Positions 1-5,694 of a stretch of DNA of 5,694 nucleotides are shown piece by piece. This DNA comes from Methanosarcinales archaeon. Its GTDB lineage: Archaea > Halobacteriota > Methanosarcinia > Methanosarcinales > Methanogasteraceae. The notes beneath the pieces are model-generated. The model ran no database searches. It was not told the DNA's origin and was given only the letters and a program-made list of their open reading frames with translations. The stretch's first letter is position 1. Each line of letters begins with the position of its first letter. The DNA lies in NCBI GenBank assembly GCA_003661105.1, contig QMVM01000140.1:1-5694 (forward strand), written 5' to 3'. Made by a program: the position numbers and the translations under genes.

Positions 1-304
1 GTAGAAATGGGTCGTCCGGGTGGTCAGAGGTTAGGTCAGAGCCCTCAAATACGATTCCGCCATTGTATTGTTCGAGTATGGCAGCATCGCTCTCGTTTAA
101 CACTGTGTTCCAGTAGTCGCCTGCCGACCAGATGACTATATCAAACCGGTTCAGATTCTCAATAGTCGGTATGCCTTTCTCTGTTTCGTTCCAGACGACC
201 GTGCAGTAACCATTCTTCAGAAGTACGGTCTCGAACTCATCAGCGCTACATGGTTCATCAGTGGAATAGTCCTCTGTATCGCAGTCATCGATGATCAGGA
301 TACC
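1..304 (-). other. GATase1/ThuA-like module, copy 2 (cut by window edge)
   Basis: The core repeats copy 1: ILIIDDCDTED, then a helix, CTVVWNETEKGIPT, NRFDIVIWSAGDYW, and NGGIVFEGSDL. Against copy 1 the best-matching stretch is RFD(M/I)VIWS(T/A)G(N/D)Y, with the preceding GLPT/GIPT also shared. An extra Asp/Ser-rich loop with one Cys follows the first strand. About half of the module, including the expected C-terminal 'DW' helix, lies beyond the left edge. Confidence 0.65.
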
Positions 305-2545
305 GGATTTGCTGCAGACATAGAGTGTTTGGCTGATGTTGTTGTTTGAGTAATTCGACTCAACGATCTCGCGGACGGGATTTAACATTATGAGAAGATC
401 GAACAGCCCCTCTTCTTTCTGCCATTCCATAGAAACGTTTCTGGTCTGACCACATCCGAGATTGACAGTCTCTCGCCCAAGCAGGTTATCGTCAATCCGG
501 AACTCAACGACGAGGTCATTAACATCGTTTCCGCCCACATTCTCAACCAGAGCCGATATGTCTACGATAGCGTCCCCTATATCAGATGACACCGCCACAG
601 GAATCAGGTCAGGCGCAAGCGTGGCCACTCTGACATTCACCGTTTCTATGTTGTTCAGATAGTTCTGTTCCACAACACTGCAATCGCTGTTTAACTCGAC
701 TTTCAGCTCATGTATGCCAGATTCAAGCGCAAGGGTCGGAGCTAAATTGGTGCAGTCATTAGAAGACACATCAACGCTCACAGTCTCCTCTGAGACTCCG
801 TCTACAAGGATATCGATCCTTACACCGGTTGTATCGGAAAGTCCTGTGTTCTCAACCTTAATATTGATGGGATTATTCCCTTCGATGAGGTAATTATATG
901 ATATGTCGCCTATCACAAGGTCAGCATTATTCTCATCCGTTAGCATCCAGTCCACAGCATTCCGTATGAACAGGCATTCCGCAGAGTCCAGTGCATCCAG
1001 CATGAACGGGATGAAGAGTGTTTTCGTGCCGTTGCCATTATACGCAACGATTGCCGAGCCACCAGTGCGCCACTCAGCCAGTTCAACACCCCCATCAGAC
1101 GGAGCCAAAGAGTCCGGATAAGGTGACGATGACGCGTTAAACGAGATATTATGCAAAATCCCGGCAAAGAGCGGGTGATTGTGGGTTACAGTCATAGGGA
1201 TCTCGCTATCCGAAAGAGCGATATCATCCTGGAAGATGGAGTGTGCAACGTTTTTCATAAAATCATCACACCCATGGCCAAAAGCGATGTCGGGCCCTTC
1301 CAGAACAAGTCTTCCACCGTTCCCTGTGTAGTTCATCATGAGATCCGAGCTCTCCTTGTCGACATTGTCACCACCGTAGTTCCCGGTACTCCAGATCACC
1401 ATGTCAAACCGCTCCATATATAGTAGTGTTGGAAGACCGCTCACCGACTTATCCCACAGACTCACATAACAGCCATCATCGCTCAGTGTCTCTCGGTAAC
1501 GCTCTGGTTTGCTTCCCTCCTGCTCTGAAATCACAATCAGATGCGAACCAACATATCCGGTAACAGAAAAAACATGCGAATCTGACGACGTGCAGAAACC
1601 GGCAGAATCACATACAGTGATGTTAAACGTATAATCGCCAGAATCATTGGTGCCAGTGTATGTTCCTGCAAGGACGGACCGATCACCTGTTCTCGACAAC
1701 GTTACCAGCGGCATCACAAAAACATCTCCTGAAGGGTTCTTCACCGTGATGTTTCCGGAAACTGCGCTCAGGTCAGTCACCTCCACCACAATCAATGCAG
1801 GCTCGTTTACAATAAGACTCTCATCAAAGGTTGCATCAGATAAGATGGGGGGATCATTATCATGGATGGCAAACGCTCCCTCCTGGACAGAGACGCCTCC
1901 TTCAAAACTTGCAACAGCCCTCAACAGCATGGTTCCCGGATGCCTGTTCGCAACCCATGATAGATCAAACGCAGTGGTTGAACCTGCACCCACTACCCTC
2001 CTATCACTCTCCACAGAACCGACCAGAGCCTCATCATCCAATATCTGCACCTCAAGCATCACCTCATAGTCAGAATCGCCAACATTTTCAAAAACAACAG
2101 AGATGGGCAAGGTGTCATTAAAAGTTACCTGCTCCGGAAGAGTCATATCGTTGATGACCCCATTTTCCGGGTTAACAACAACATAAAAATCTCTGCCAAA
2201 CTCTGTTACATTTCCCTGCATATCCACGATCTTGATACTCAGATCATACTTGCCGAGCTTGGCAGTCTCTGCAAACACACAACTCCGGAGATAAGTGGTT
2301 GTGCCAGTGAAATCCAGCAAGAACTCACTACCATCGGGATCACTAACTATCCCGTCGATACTCGCAACGTTTTCAAACGTTGCATTAACAATGATCGGGA
2401 CAGGTTCGTTCCTGTACACCACATCAGGGAACGAAAGACGGTATTCAAGCAACTTGTTCACATTCGGAAGGATAAAACCACCAGCATCGATCAAGCCAGC
2501 ACCGTACCTCACATCCTTCCCTGGCTCCCCAAGATCCCTACAGGT
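1..2545 (-). CDS. C-terminal part of the same subtilase: Ig-like, GATase-like and CARDB modules (partial)
   Basis: I translated this by hand: 848 codons without a stop, running off the left edge. It begins with TCRDLGEPGKDVRYGAGLID, the standard end of a subtilase catalytic domain, so it is the continuation of the protease in a shifted frame and not a separate gene. Domains in order: beta-sandwich segments (about 1862-2460); an Ig-like domain (about 1556-1861, starting NDPPILSDATF); a GATase1/ThuA-like alpha/beta module (941-1546); two CARDB domains (626-922 and 317-610, each with the VENTG or VENVG turn and an NYLNN or NYSNN end); and a second GATase1-like module from 304. N-x-S/T sequons are frequent, as expected for a glycosylated archaeal surface protein. 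The non-catalytic modules probably serve in adhesion or substrate presentation; that is inference. The C-terminus, and so any membrane or S-layer anchor, is outside the window. No convincing start codon with a Shine-Dalgarno exists for independent translation. Confidence 0.9.
317..922 (-). other. Two tandem CARDB domains within the subtilase
   Basis: The first (626-922) starts DLVIGDISYN and has IKVENTGLSDTTGVRIDI; the second (317-610) starts DLIPVAVSSDIGD and has ALVENVGGNDVNDLVVEF. Both end with the 'E-x-N-Y-x-x-N-N' strand (VEQNYLNNI and VESNYSNNNI) that closes CARDB folds. CARDB (cell-adhesion related, seven-stranded beta-sandwich) units are typical spacers or adhesion modules in archaeal and bacterial surface proteins. 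Cysteines are present in both copies. Confidence 0.85.
941..1546 (-). other. GATase1/ThuA-like module, copy 1, within the subtilase
   Basis: About 200 residues with alternating strands and helices. Key parts are SHLIVISEQEG (first strand), RFDMVIWSTGNYGG, NGGRLVLEGPDIAFG and, near the end, GGSAIVAYNGNGTKTLFIPF followed by a helix ending NAVDWML. The combination of a 'DxVIWxTGxY' strand, an 'NGGxLxxxGxD' strand and a C-terminal 'DW' helix matches, from memory, the class I glutamine amidotransferase-like domains attached to secreted proteases. I see no obvious nucleophile Cys with His partner, so it is probably non-catalytic and structural or binding. It aligns clearly with the partial copy at the left edge. 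Confidence 0.65.
1556..1861 (-). other. Ig-like domain of the subtilase
   Basis: About 100 residues starting NDPPILSDATF and ending near SHVFSVTG. The pattern (double Pro, then a conserved VVEVTDLS turn, then GTYTGTNDSGDYTFNI and VCDSAGFC) is that of Ig-like repeats seen in archaeal surface proteins, with a Cys pair near the end that could form a disulfide. It sits between the beta-rich region that follows the catalytic domain and the first GATase-like module. Boundaries are approximate. Confidence 0.6.
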
Positions 2546-3690
2546 ACACTCACGATGTACTTCACATCCACAGGCGCAAGATCGGGGCTTGACTGCAACA
2601 ACATGGCAACAGCGCCCGCAACATGCGGAGCTGCCATACTCGTCCCGCTATTCGACGCATAACCCCCACCCGGCACAGAAGAATTGATATTCATACCAGG
2701 AGCGACAACATCCGGCTTGATCGTGCCATTAACATAGCCGCCGCTCGAAAAACACGCCCAATTATCGCTCTTGTCAACAGCACCAACAGAGATGGCATCA
2801 GGTGAATCCCCGGGCGTCCCCACACCAACATACCCATTGCACAAACTATCCGGACAACCGGACCCACAATTACCAACCGCAACCACCACAACCACTCCGG
2901 CATCAACCGCATCCCTGATCGCGGAAAGCATCGGAGAATCAAGATCCGAATAAGGGCTGCCCAGACTCATACTGATAACACCCGCACCATCATCGGTAGC
3001 AGCATCGCCATCCGGATCAACAACCCAATTGATCGCCTCAATGATGCTGATGTCATCTCCGTAACCGGTGTCATTCAAGACCTTCGCATTGATGAGCAAT
3101 GCACCAGGCGCAACGCCAGCAGCAATACCAGCACAATGCGTACCATGTCCATGCACATCATAAGCATAACCCTCGCCAGTGAACGTTCTGTTCAGAACAA
3201 TCTTTCCCTGAAGCGCCGGATGCGCCTGATCAATCCCTGTATCGAAGATGGCTATCCTCACGCCCGAACCCGTGTAACCCATCTCCCACATCACCGGTGC
3301 ATTGATCCAGGGCACACTATCCTGCAGAAGAGCACGATACACCCTGTTTGGAGAGATGGTCTTCACAGAAGAATCCCCTGTAATCTCCCTGATCCGGTCT
3401 GCCGGAATATCAACAACGATAACATCCCCGATCCGGTGTTTTCCCATAACCACACCGCCTTTCCCCATAAGCGAAGATGCCACCTCATCAAGGTCTTCTT
3501 CCTCTTTAAGCTGCACGAGAACAGTGACATCCTCTCCCGGACGCTCAAGCATCTGTACACGAAGATCCTTGCTGATCTTCTGTGTGGCCAGATCGGTTTG
3601 ACTGTAATTGGCAGAAACAGAACATGCAGAGATGCCCAACAAAAACACCATGACCGAAGTTACAGCCAACAGAGCGATGATACGTCTCAT
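2509..3690 (-). CDS. Secreted subtilisin-like serine protease (S8), N-terminal part, frameshifted
   Basis: This is the N-terminal 381 residues, in correct frame, of a large exported subtilase that cleaves proteins outside the cell or at its surface. Seen: a signal peptide (Arg-Arg then a hydrophobic run, residues 1-27, likely cut after VSA); an I9-like propeptide at about 52-118; then the catalytic domain with Asp150 (RIAIFDTGID), His182 (HGHGTHCAG), oxyanion Asn274 (VAVGNCGSG) and Ser351 (SGTSMAAPHVAG). All catalytic residues are present. Cysteines at 186, 275, 279, 284 and 313 could form disulfides. ISAC at 20-23 also fits a lipobox loosely. The ATG at 3690 is only 3 bases past the stop of the preceding gene and has no good Shine-Dalgarno, so translational coupling is likely. 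The 12 residues after 381 are out of frame and end at a TGA; the true continuation lies in another frame (next entry). Family assignment is near certain; whether the protein is made intact is not. Confidence 0.95.
   Translation of the reverse strand: MRRIIALLAVTSVMVFLLGISACSVSANYSQTDLATQKISKDLRVQMLERPGEDVTVLVQLKEEEDLDEVASSLMGKGGVVMGKHRIGDVIVVDIPADRIREITGDSSVKTISPNRVYRALLQDSVPWINAPVMWEMGYTGSGVRIAIFDTGIDQAHPALQGKIVLNRTFTGEGYAYDVHGHGTHCAGIAAGVAPGALLINAKVLNDTGYGDDISIIEAINWVVDPDGDAATDDGAGVISMSLGSPYSDLDSPMLSAIRDAVDAGVVVVVAVGNCGSGCPDSLCNGYVGVGTPGDSPDAISVGAVDKSDNWACFSSGGYVNGTIKPDVVAPGMNINSSVPGGGYASNSGTSMAAPHVAGAVAMLLQSSPDLAPVDVKYIVSVPVGILGSQGRM
2543..2550 (-). other. Single-base frameshift inside the subtilase
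   Basis: Upstream the protease reads VKYIVS and downstream, in the -1 frame, TCRDLG; the two join as one normal subtilase sequence if one base is restored between the codon AGT and the codon ACC (for example giving Ser-Asp-Thr-Cys). The frames overlap only from about 2648 to 2509. I see no slippery heptamer at the junction (GTGAGTGTACCTG), so programmed frameshifting is unlikely. A sequencing error or a real one-base deletion are the main options. Confidence 0.88.
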
Positions 3691-3693
3691 ATA

Positions 3694-4308
3694 TCACACA
3701 CATCCGGAGCAGAGAAAACCCCACCAGGGCTTCTTTGTCACCTCTATCTCGCCGTTACTCACATCAACTTCCATCTCAATGCCCATCGAAACCGGAACCA
3801 ATCCAAGAATCCTTGCCTCTTTCGTTGCTATTACTTCATATACGGGTTCTTGCTCGGCGCTCTTTGGTTCGACGCTCTTCACCTTAAACATCTCAGGCAA
3901 CATGTCCTGAAGAACCGTGACATTTCCGCCGGCAGAAGTGATGTCTGGCTCAAGCGAGCGAGAAGTCATCGCTATAGAAGCGTTGTGAGGTGCACCGTCG
4001 AAACTAAACGACCTGACCTCACCATACACGACTCCGGACGAAACAGAATCGACCGACAGACCGGACGATCTGTGCACGATCCCCACATCAGAAGCAGGAA
4101 CCGTTGTTCTGCTGAAGTTTACAGGGATCATAACCACCCCATCACAATCTGCAGAGAGATTCTCCACAACTATAGGAACTGAAACCGGTGGCTCCATGGT
4201 GGAGAAAACGTGGGAGCTGTTGGTCCTGGCATCCCCTCCGCTCACAAGCCCTGAAGTAATGCTCAGAAACAGAACTGACAGGTAGATCATTATTGCTATG
4301 CTTTTCAT
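3694..4308 (-). CDS. Small secreted protein with beta-rich middle and CSGC tail; subtilase partner candidate
   Basis: A 204-residue protein of unknown function. Seen: a signal peptide at 1-24 (MKSIAIMIYLSVLFLS core); a beta-rich middle at about 41-145 that starts VSVPIVVENLS and is loosely like archaeal cohesin-type domains; a segment at about 155-190 (VYEVIATKEA, then MEVDVSNGEIEV) that recalls a PepSY strand-turn-strand; and a tail PWWGFLCSGCV with a CxxC four residues from the end. The start at 4308 was chosen over an upstream ATG at 4335 because a perfect GGTGA lies 7 bases before it and the signal peptide then begins properly. It ends 3 bases before the protease start, which argues for coordinated synthesis; PepSY-like domains often inhibit or chaperone proteases, so an inhibitor/chaperone role is possible but is only inference. 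The cohesin and PepSY likenesses are weak and rest on pattern alone. Confidence 0.85.
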   Translation of the reverse strand: MKSIAIMIYLSVLFLSITSGLVSGGDARTNSSHVFSTMEPPVSVPIVVENLSADCDGVVMIPVNFSRTTVPASDVGIVHRSSGLSVDSVSSGVVYGEVRSFSFDGAPHNASIAMTSRSLEPDITSAGGNVTVLQDMLPEMFKVKSVEPKSAEQEPVYEVIATKEARILGLVPVSMGIEMEVDVSNGEIEVTKKPWWGFLCSGCV

Positions 4309-4315
4309 TCTTAAT

Positions 4316-4320
4316 TCACC
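4316..4320 (-). promoter_or_regulatory. Archaeal Shine-Dalgarno GGTGA
   Basis: GGTGA within GAAGGTGAATTAAGA, 7 bases before the ATG at 4308. It matches the archaeal 16S anti-Shine-Dalgarno core and decides the start of the 204-residue secreted protein. The surrounding 51-base gap (4309-4359) is the longest noncoding stretch in the window; I see no convincing BRE/TATA pair or terminator in it. Confidence 0.8.
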
Positions 4321-4359
4321 TTCTAAATAGTTCAAATATCGGAATCATGTCAGTGGATC

Positions 4360-4896
4360 TCATAATTCATCCCTCCTTTTAGTCAGCTTCTCTTCCTCAA
4401 CCAGATATGCGTCCAACCTGCCCTCTGAACGTATGTAATCACCTACATTGTAGGCGCCCTTTTCAGCACTCAATTCATTCAAAATGAAACCACAATCAAC
4501 CTGGAGACGTTCATATTTATCCGGAAGTTTTGGCGAAGGTTCTTTGTTAATTATTTCGCCTACAATGATATAATCGCAGGGTTTTTTCCTTTTGGGTAAA
4601 GGCATAATCTTCTTAGTTTTCTCTTCAGAAAGTTCTGTTTCGATGTTAAGGAAGAAGAACCATAGGGGGATTGTCTTGCCTATCAGGTTTTTTACAAGCG
4701 TTTCACCAATGCCATAAGGATGATGGGGCCGTCTGTTACTATACGGAAAGTAAGTCCTCCAATTAGGGGTGAAGAACCAAATTTTGGTTTCGTTCAGCTT
4801 TACTTCAACATATGCATCAACTATACAGTCATCGTCACCTTCATCCAATGTGCTTGGTTTGACATCCATAATTTTTGTAGTATATATCCATTCCAT
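4360..4896 (-). CDS. Unrecognised 178-residue protein; candidate immunity protein for the upstream toxin
   Basis: I do not recognise this family. It is predicted cytoplasmic: no signal peptide, many charged residues, an aromatic-rich stretch (IWFFTPNWRTYF at 39-50; LWFFF at 78-82), a basic KRKKPCD at 102-108, and a Lys/Arg-rich C-terminus. The second half (DYIIVGEIINK at 108-118, LQVDCGFILN at 131-140, GDYIRSEGRLDAYLVEE at 152-168) has the strand pattern and 'GDYI-x-x-EGRLDA' turn expected of an OB-like beta-barrel; the first half may hold a related one. It begins 5 bases after the toxin-like gene, and its ribosome site lies inside that gene's last codons, so the two are translated together. 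Its G+C, about 41% by hand count over 4381-4860, matches the toxin domain and not the protease. Gene order, coupling and shared composition are the case for immunity; no sequence similarity to a named immunity family was recognised. Confidence 0.82.
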   Translation of the reverse strand: MEWIYTTKIMDVKPSTLDEGDDDCIVDAYVEVKLNETKIWFFTPNWRTYFPYSNRRPHHPYGIGETLVKNLIGKTIPLWFFFLNIETELSEEKTKKIMPLPKRKKPCDYIIVGEIINKEPSPKLPDKYERLQVDCGFILNELSAEKGAYNVGDYIRSEGRLDAYLVEEEKLTKRRDEL

Positions 4897-4901
4897 TCTT
4901 T

Positions 4902-5558
4902 TTACACCCCTCGATCAGGATATGCAGATGTTATGCTACCTATAGATATAGGTTTATCACTTAAAACAATTTTCAACTTGTATTCGCTATCGGGCACATC
5001 CCAAATGATACTATCGCCAACTTTTGCTCCTTTCTCCAATCCTTCAGATATGAAGTCCTTAACCGCTTTATCATTGTCACGTAGGCCGAATTTCTTTTTG
5101 ATTTGATTGTGATGATCCTCACCAACTATATGTTCCCACCCCCAATTCTCAGATGCGCTCCCCCTCTTCAGCACCGCCACCCTGTCGATCACCTCAACCA
5201 CTTTCCCACCATCGTCCACAATTTCCGTGATTACATGCGGAGACTTCATCATCCGTAGTAGCTGATGCCTGCCAACAGCATCGCCCAGCGGATCAGCAAC
5301 TCCGAGCTTCCCGGTGCCCCTGACATAAACAGCCAGTTTCTCAGGGTTAACCTGATCCACATCGATAACCCCTCTTCCAACACCCTTCGAAACAATCTCA
5401 ACCTCATCTCCGAACCGTCTCGCAAGATTATCGGTAAACTGCTCACCCTTTTCCTCAAATATCTCGGATAACCCTTTCTGCGCGTCGTCGCCCCACCCTA
5501 TCAGTGCCGTCCTACCGATCTCTGACTCTGCCATCCATTCCGCGGCATCATCCGACAT
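4902..5558 (-). CDS. Toxin-like protein with C-terminal BECR-type nuclease domain
   Basis: A 218-residue frame counted from the ATG at 5558. Residues 1-60 look helical and acidic/amphipathic; residues 60-130 include VYVRGTGKLGVADPLGD and a strand-rich linker. The C-terminal domain (about 135-218) has WGWEHIVGEDHHNQIKKKFG (His143, His149, His150, Lys154-156), a helix KAVKDFISEGLEKG, strands DSEYKLKIVLSD, and a closing GSITSAYPDRGV. An early 'HI...H...K', a helix and a final 'I-T-x-A-Y-P' are the hallmark of the barnase/EndoU/colicin E5-D/RelE (BECR) nuclease toxins found as tips of polymorphic toxins; by analogy it would cut RNA, often tRNA. The ATG at 5558 has no Shine-Dalgarno at a usable distance and the frame stays coding-like upstream past a TAG, so this is probably the tail of a longer protein and not a complete gene. 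Toxin family assignment comes from motif pattern only. Confidence 0.8.
   Translation of the reverse strand: MSDDAAEWMAESEIGRTALIGWGDDAQKGLSEIFEEKGEQFTDNLARRFGDEVEIVSKGVGRGVIDVDQVNPEKLAVYVRGTGKLGVADPLGDAVGRHQLLRMMKSPHVITEIVDDGGKVVEVIDRVAVLKRGSASENWGWEHIVGEDHHNQIKKKFGLRDNDKAVKDFISEGLEKGAKVGDSIIWDVPDSEYKLKIVLSDKPISIGSITSAYPDRGV
4905..4912 (-). promoter_or_regulatory. Ribosome binding site overlapping the end of the toxin-like gene
   Basis: GAGGGGTG, 8 bases before the ATG at 4896, formed by the last codons of the upstream gene (Arg-Gly-Val, then TAA at 4902-4904). GGTG pairs with the archaeal anti-Shine-Dalgarno. The overlap implies translational coupling of the toxin-like gene and its partner. 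Confidence 0.65.
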
Positions 5559-5576
5559 GCCGGCAAGGTTCTTCCC

Positions 5577-5579
5577 CTA
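5577..5579 (-). other. In-frame amber (TAG) codon; possible pyrrolysine or nonsense mutation
   Basis: The TAG lies between Arg (AGG) and Gly (GGG) codons within an otherwise continuous frame. Many methanogenic and related archaea that carry the pyl genes decode UAG as pyrrolysine. The three native stops visible in this window are TGA, TGA and TAA, so none is TAG, which fits but is a tiny sample. A one-base change from CAG, AAG or TGG would explain it equally well. Confidence 0.6.
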
Positions 5580-5694
5580 CCTAGCTGCTCTTCCTTTCCC
5601 AATACCCTCACGAAGCTCCTTTCCTGTCCCGCGATCAACACTCTTCAGAGCCTTATTCCACCCGTCCAGAGCTGGCTGGCTCAGTTCGTCCCAC
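5577..5694 (-). pseudogene. Upstream part of the toxin-like gene, ending at an in-frame TAG (partial)
   Basis: In the same frame as the toxin-like protein, 38 codons are open from the right edge to a TAG: WDELSQPALDGWNKALKSVD and on to GIGKGRAAR. The composition (Ala/Gly/Lys/Glu, amphipathic helix) resembles the first 50 residues after the TAG, so both belong to one polypeptide, probably the delivery or linker region of a polymorphic toxin. No start codon with a Shine-Dalgarno is visible; the gene starts outside the window. It could be a truncated pseudogene, a read-through product, or a sequencing error. Confidence 0.65.

Noticed and set aside
1647..2069. Plus-strand open frame of 140 codons (Ser/Thr/Pro-rich)
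   Set aside because: Antisense shadow of the Ig-like region of the subtilase.
2509..2550. Programmed -1 frameshifting to make the full protease
   Set aside because: No X-XXY-YYZ slippery heptamer is present at the junction where protein homology demands the shift.
3184..3197. Short inverted repeat GTTCTG-TT-CAGAAC
   Set aside because: Six-base arms inside coding sequence are expected by chance.
3564..3583. Inverted repeat GAAGATC-cttgct-GATCTTC as a terminator
   Set aside because: It is within the protease propeptide coding region and has no T-run on either strand; likely incidental.
3136..4182. Long plus-strand open frame (348 codons)
   Set aside because: It lies antisense to the protease N-terminus and the secreted-protein gene, is rich in His, Arg, Cys and Ser, and shows no domain. 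It is a shadow of well-supported minus-strand genes.
4309..4335. Earlier start (ATG at 4335) for the secreted protein
   Set aside because: It would put nine polar residues before the signal peptide and would place the perfect GGTGA inside the coding region; the ATG at 4308 is better.
4309..4359. A TATA-like stretch (GATATTTGAACTATTTAG on the minus strand) as an internal promoter
   Set aside because: No clear BRE, and an AT-rich 51-base gap gives such matches by chance; not enough to call.
4720..5106. Plus-strand open frame of 128 codons across the toxin and partner genes
   Set aside because: It crosses the junction of two coupled minus-strand genes and has no ribosome site or recognisable domain.
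1..5694. CRISPR array, tRNA, rRNA, insertion sequence or attachment site
   Set aside because: No direct repeats with spacers, no tRNA-like cloverleaf, no transposase motif and no terminal repeats were seen; nearly all bases are accounted for by the minus-strand genes.

Overview
The window looks like a piece of an archaeal chromosome, probably a euryarchaeote of the methanogen/ANME type. The evidence is a textbook archaeal Shine-Dalgarno (GGTGA, 7 nt before an ATG), secreted proteins rich in N-x-S/T sequons, and a subtilase carrying CARDB and Ig-like modules, an architecture common in those archaea. The taxon is inference; no rRNA or taxonomic marker is present. Every gene I can support is on the minus strand, so the text below follows transcription from right (5694) to left (1). 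Plus-strand open frames are shadows of these genes.

Right end (4902-5694): the 3' part of a gene that enters the window from the right. Its reading frame is open from the edge, is cut by one in-frame TAG at 5577-5579, then continues as a 218-residue frame. The last ~85 residues look like a BECR-fold (barnase/EndoU/colicin/RelE-like) nuclease toxin domain of the kind found at the C-terminus of polymorphic toxins. Five bases later starts a 178-residue unrecognised protein (4360-4896), in the position of an immunity gene. G+C falls from about 52% to about 40% exactly where the toxin domain starts, and stays low through the candidate immunity gene. That is the usual sign of an exchanged toxin tip with its immunity gene.

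Middle (3694-4308): after a 51-base gap comes a 204-residue secreted protein with a good signal peptide, a beta-rich middle, a PepSY-like segment and a C-terminal CSGC tail.

Left (1-3690): only 3 bases later begins a very large secreted subtilisin-like serine protease that runs off the left edge, with more than 1,200 codons visible. It has a signal peptide, an I9-like propeptide, an S8 catalytic domain with a complete Asp/His/Asn/Ser set, Ig-like domains, a GATase1/ThuA-like module, two CARDB domains and the start of a second copy of the GATase1-like module. A single-base frameshift near 2545, in the last helix region of the catalytic domain, splits it into two frames.

The four genes are close enough (gaps of 5, 51 and 3 bases) to be one transcript: toxin, candidate immunity protein, small secreted protein, secreted protease. 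Two interruptions in under 6 kb (one amber codon, one frameshift) mean that assembly error, gene decay and, for the TAG, pyrrolysine read-through all need to be weighed.
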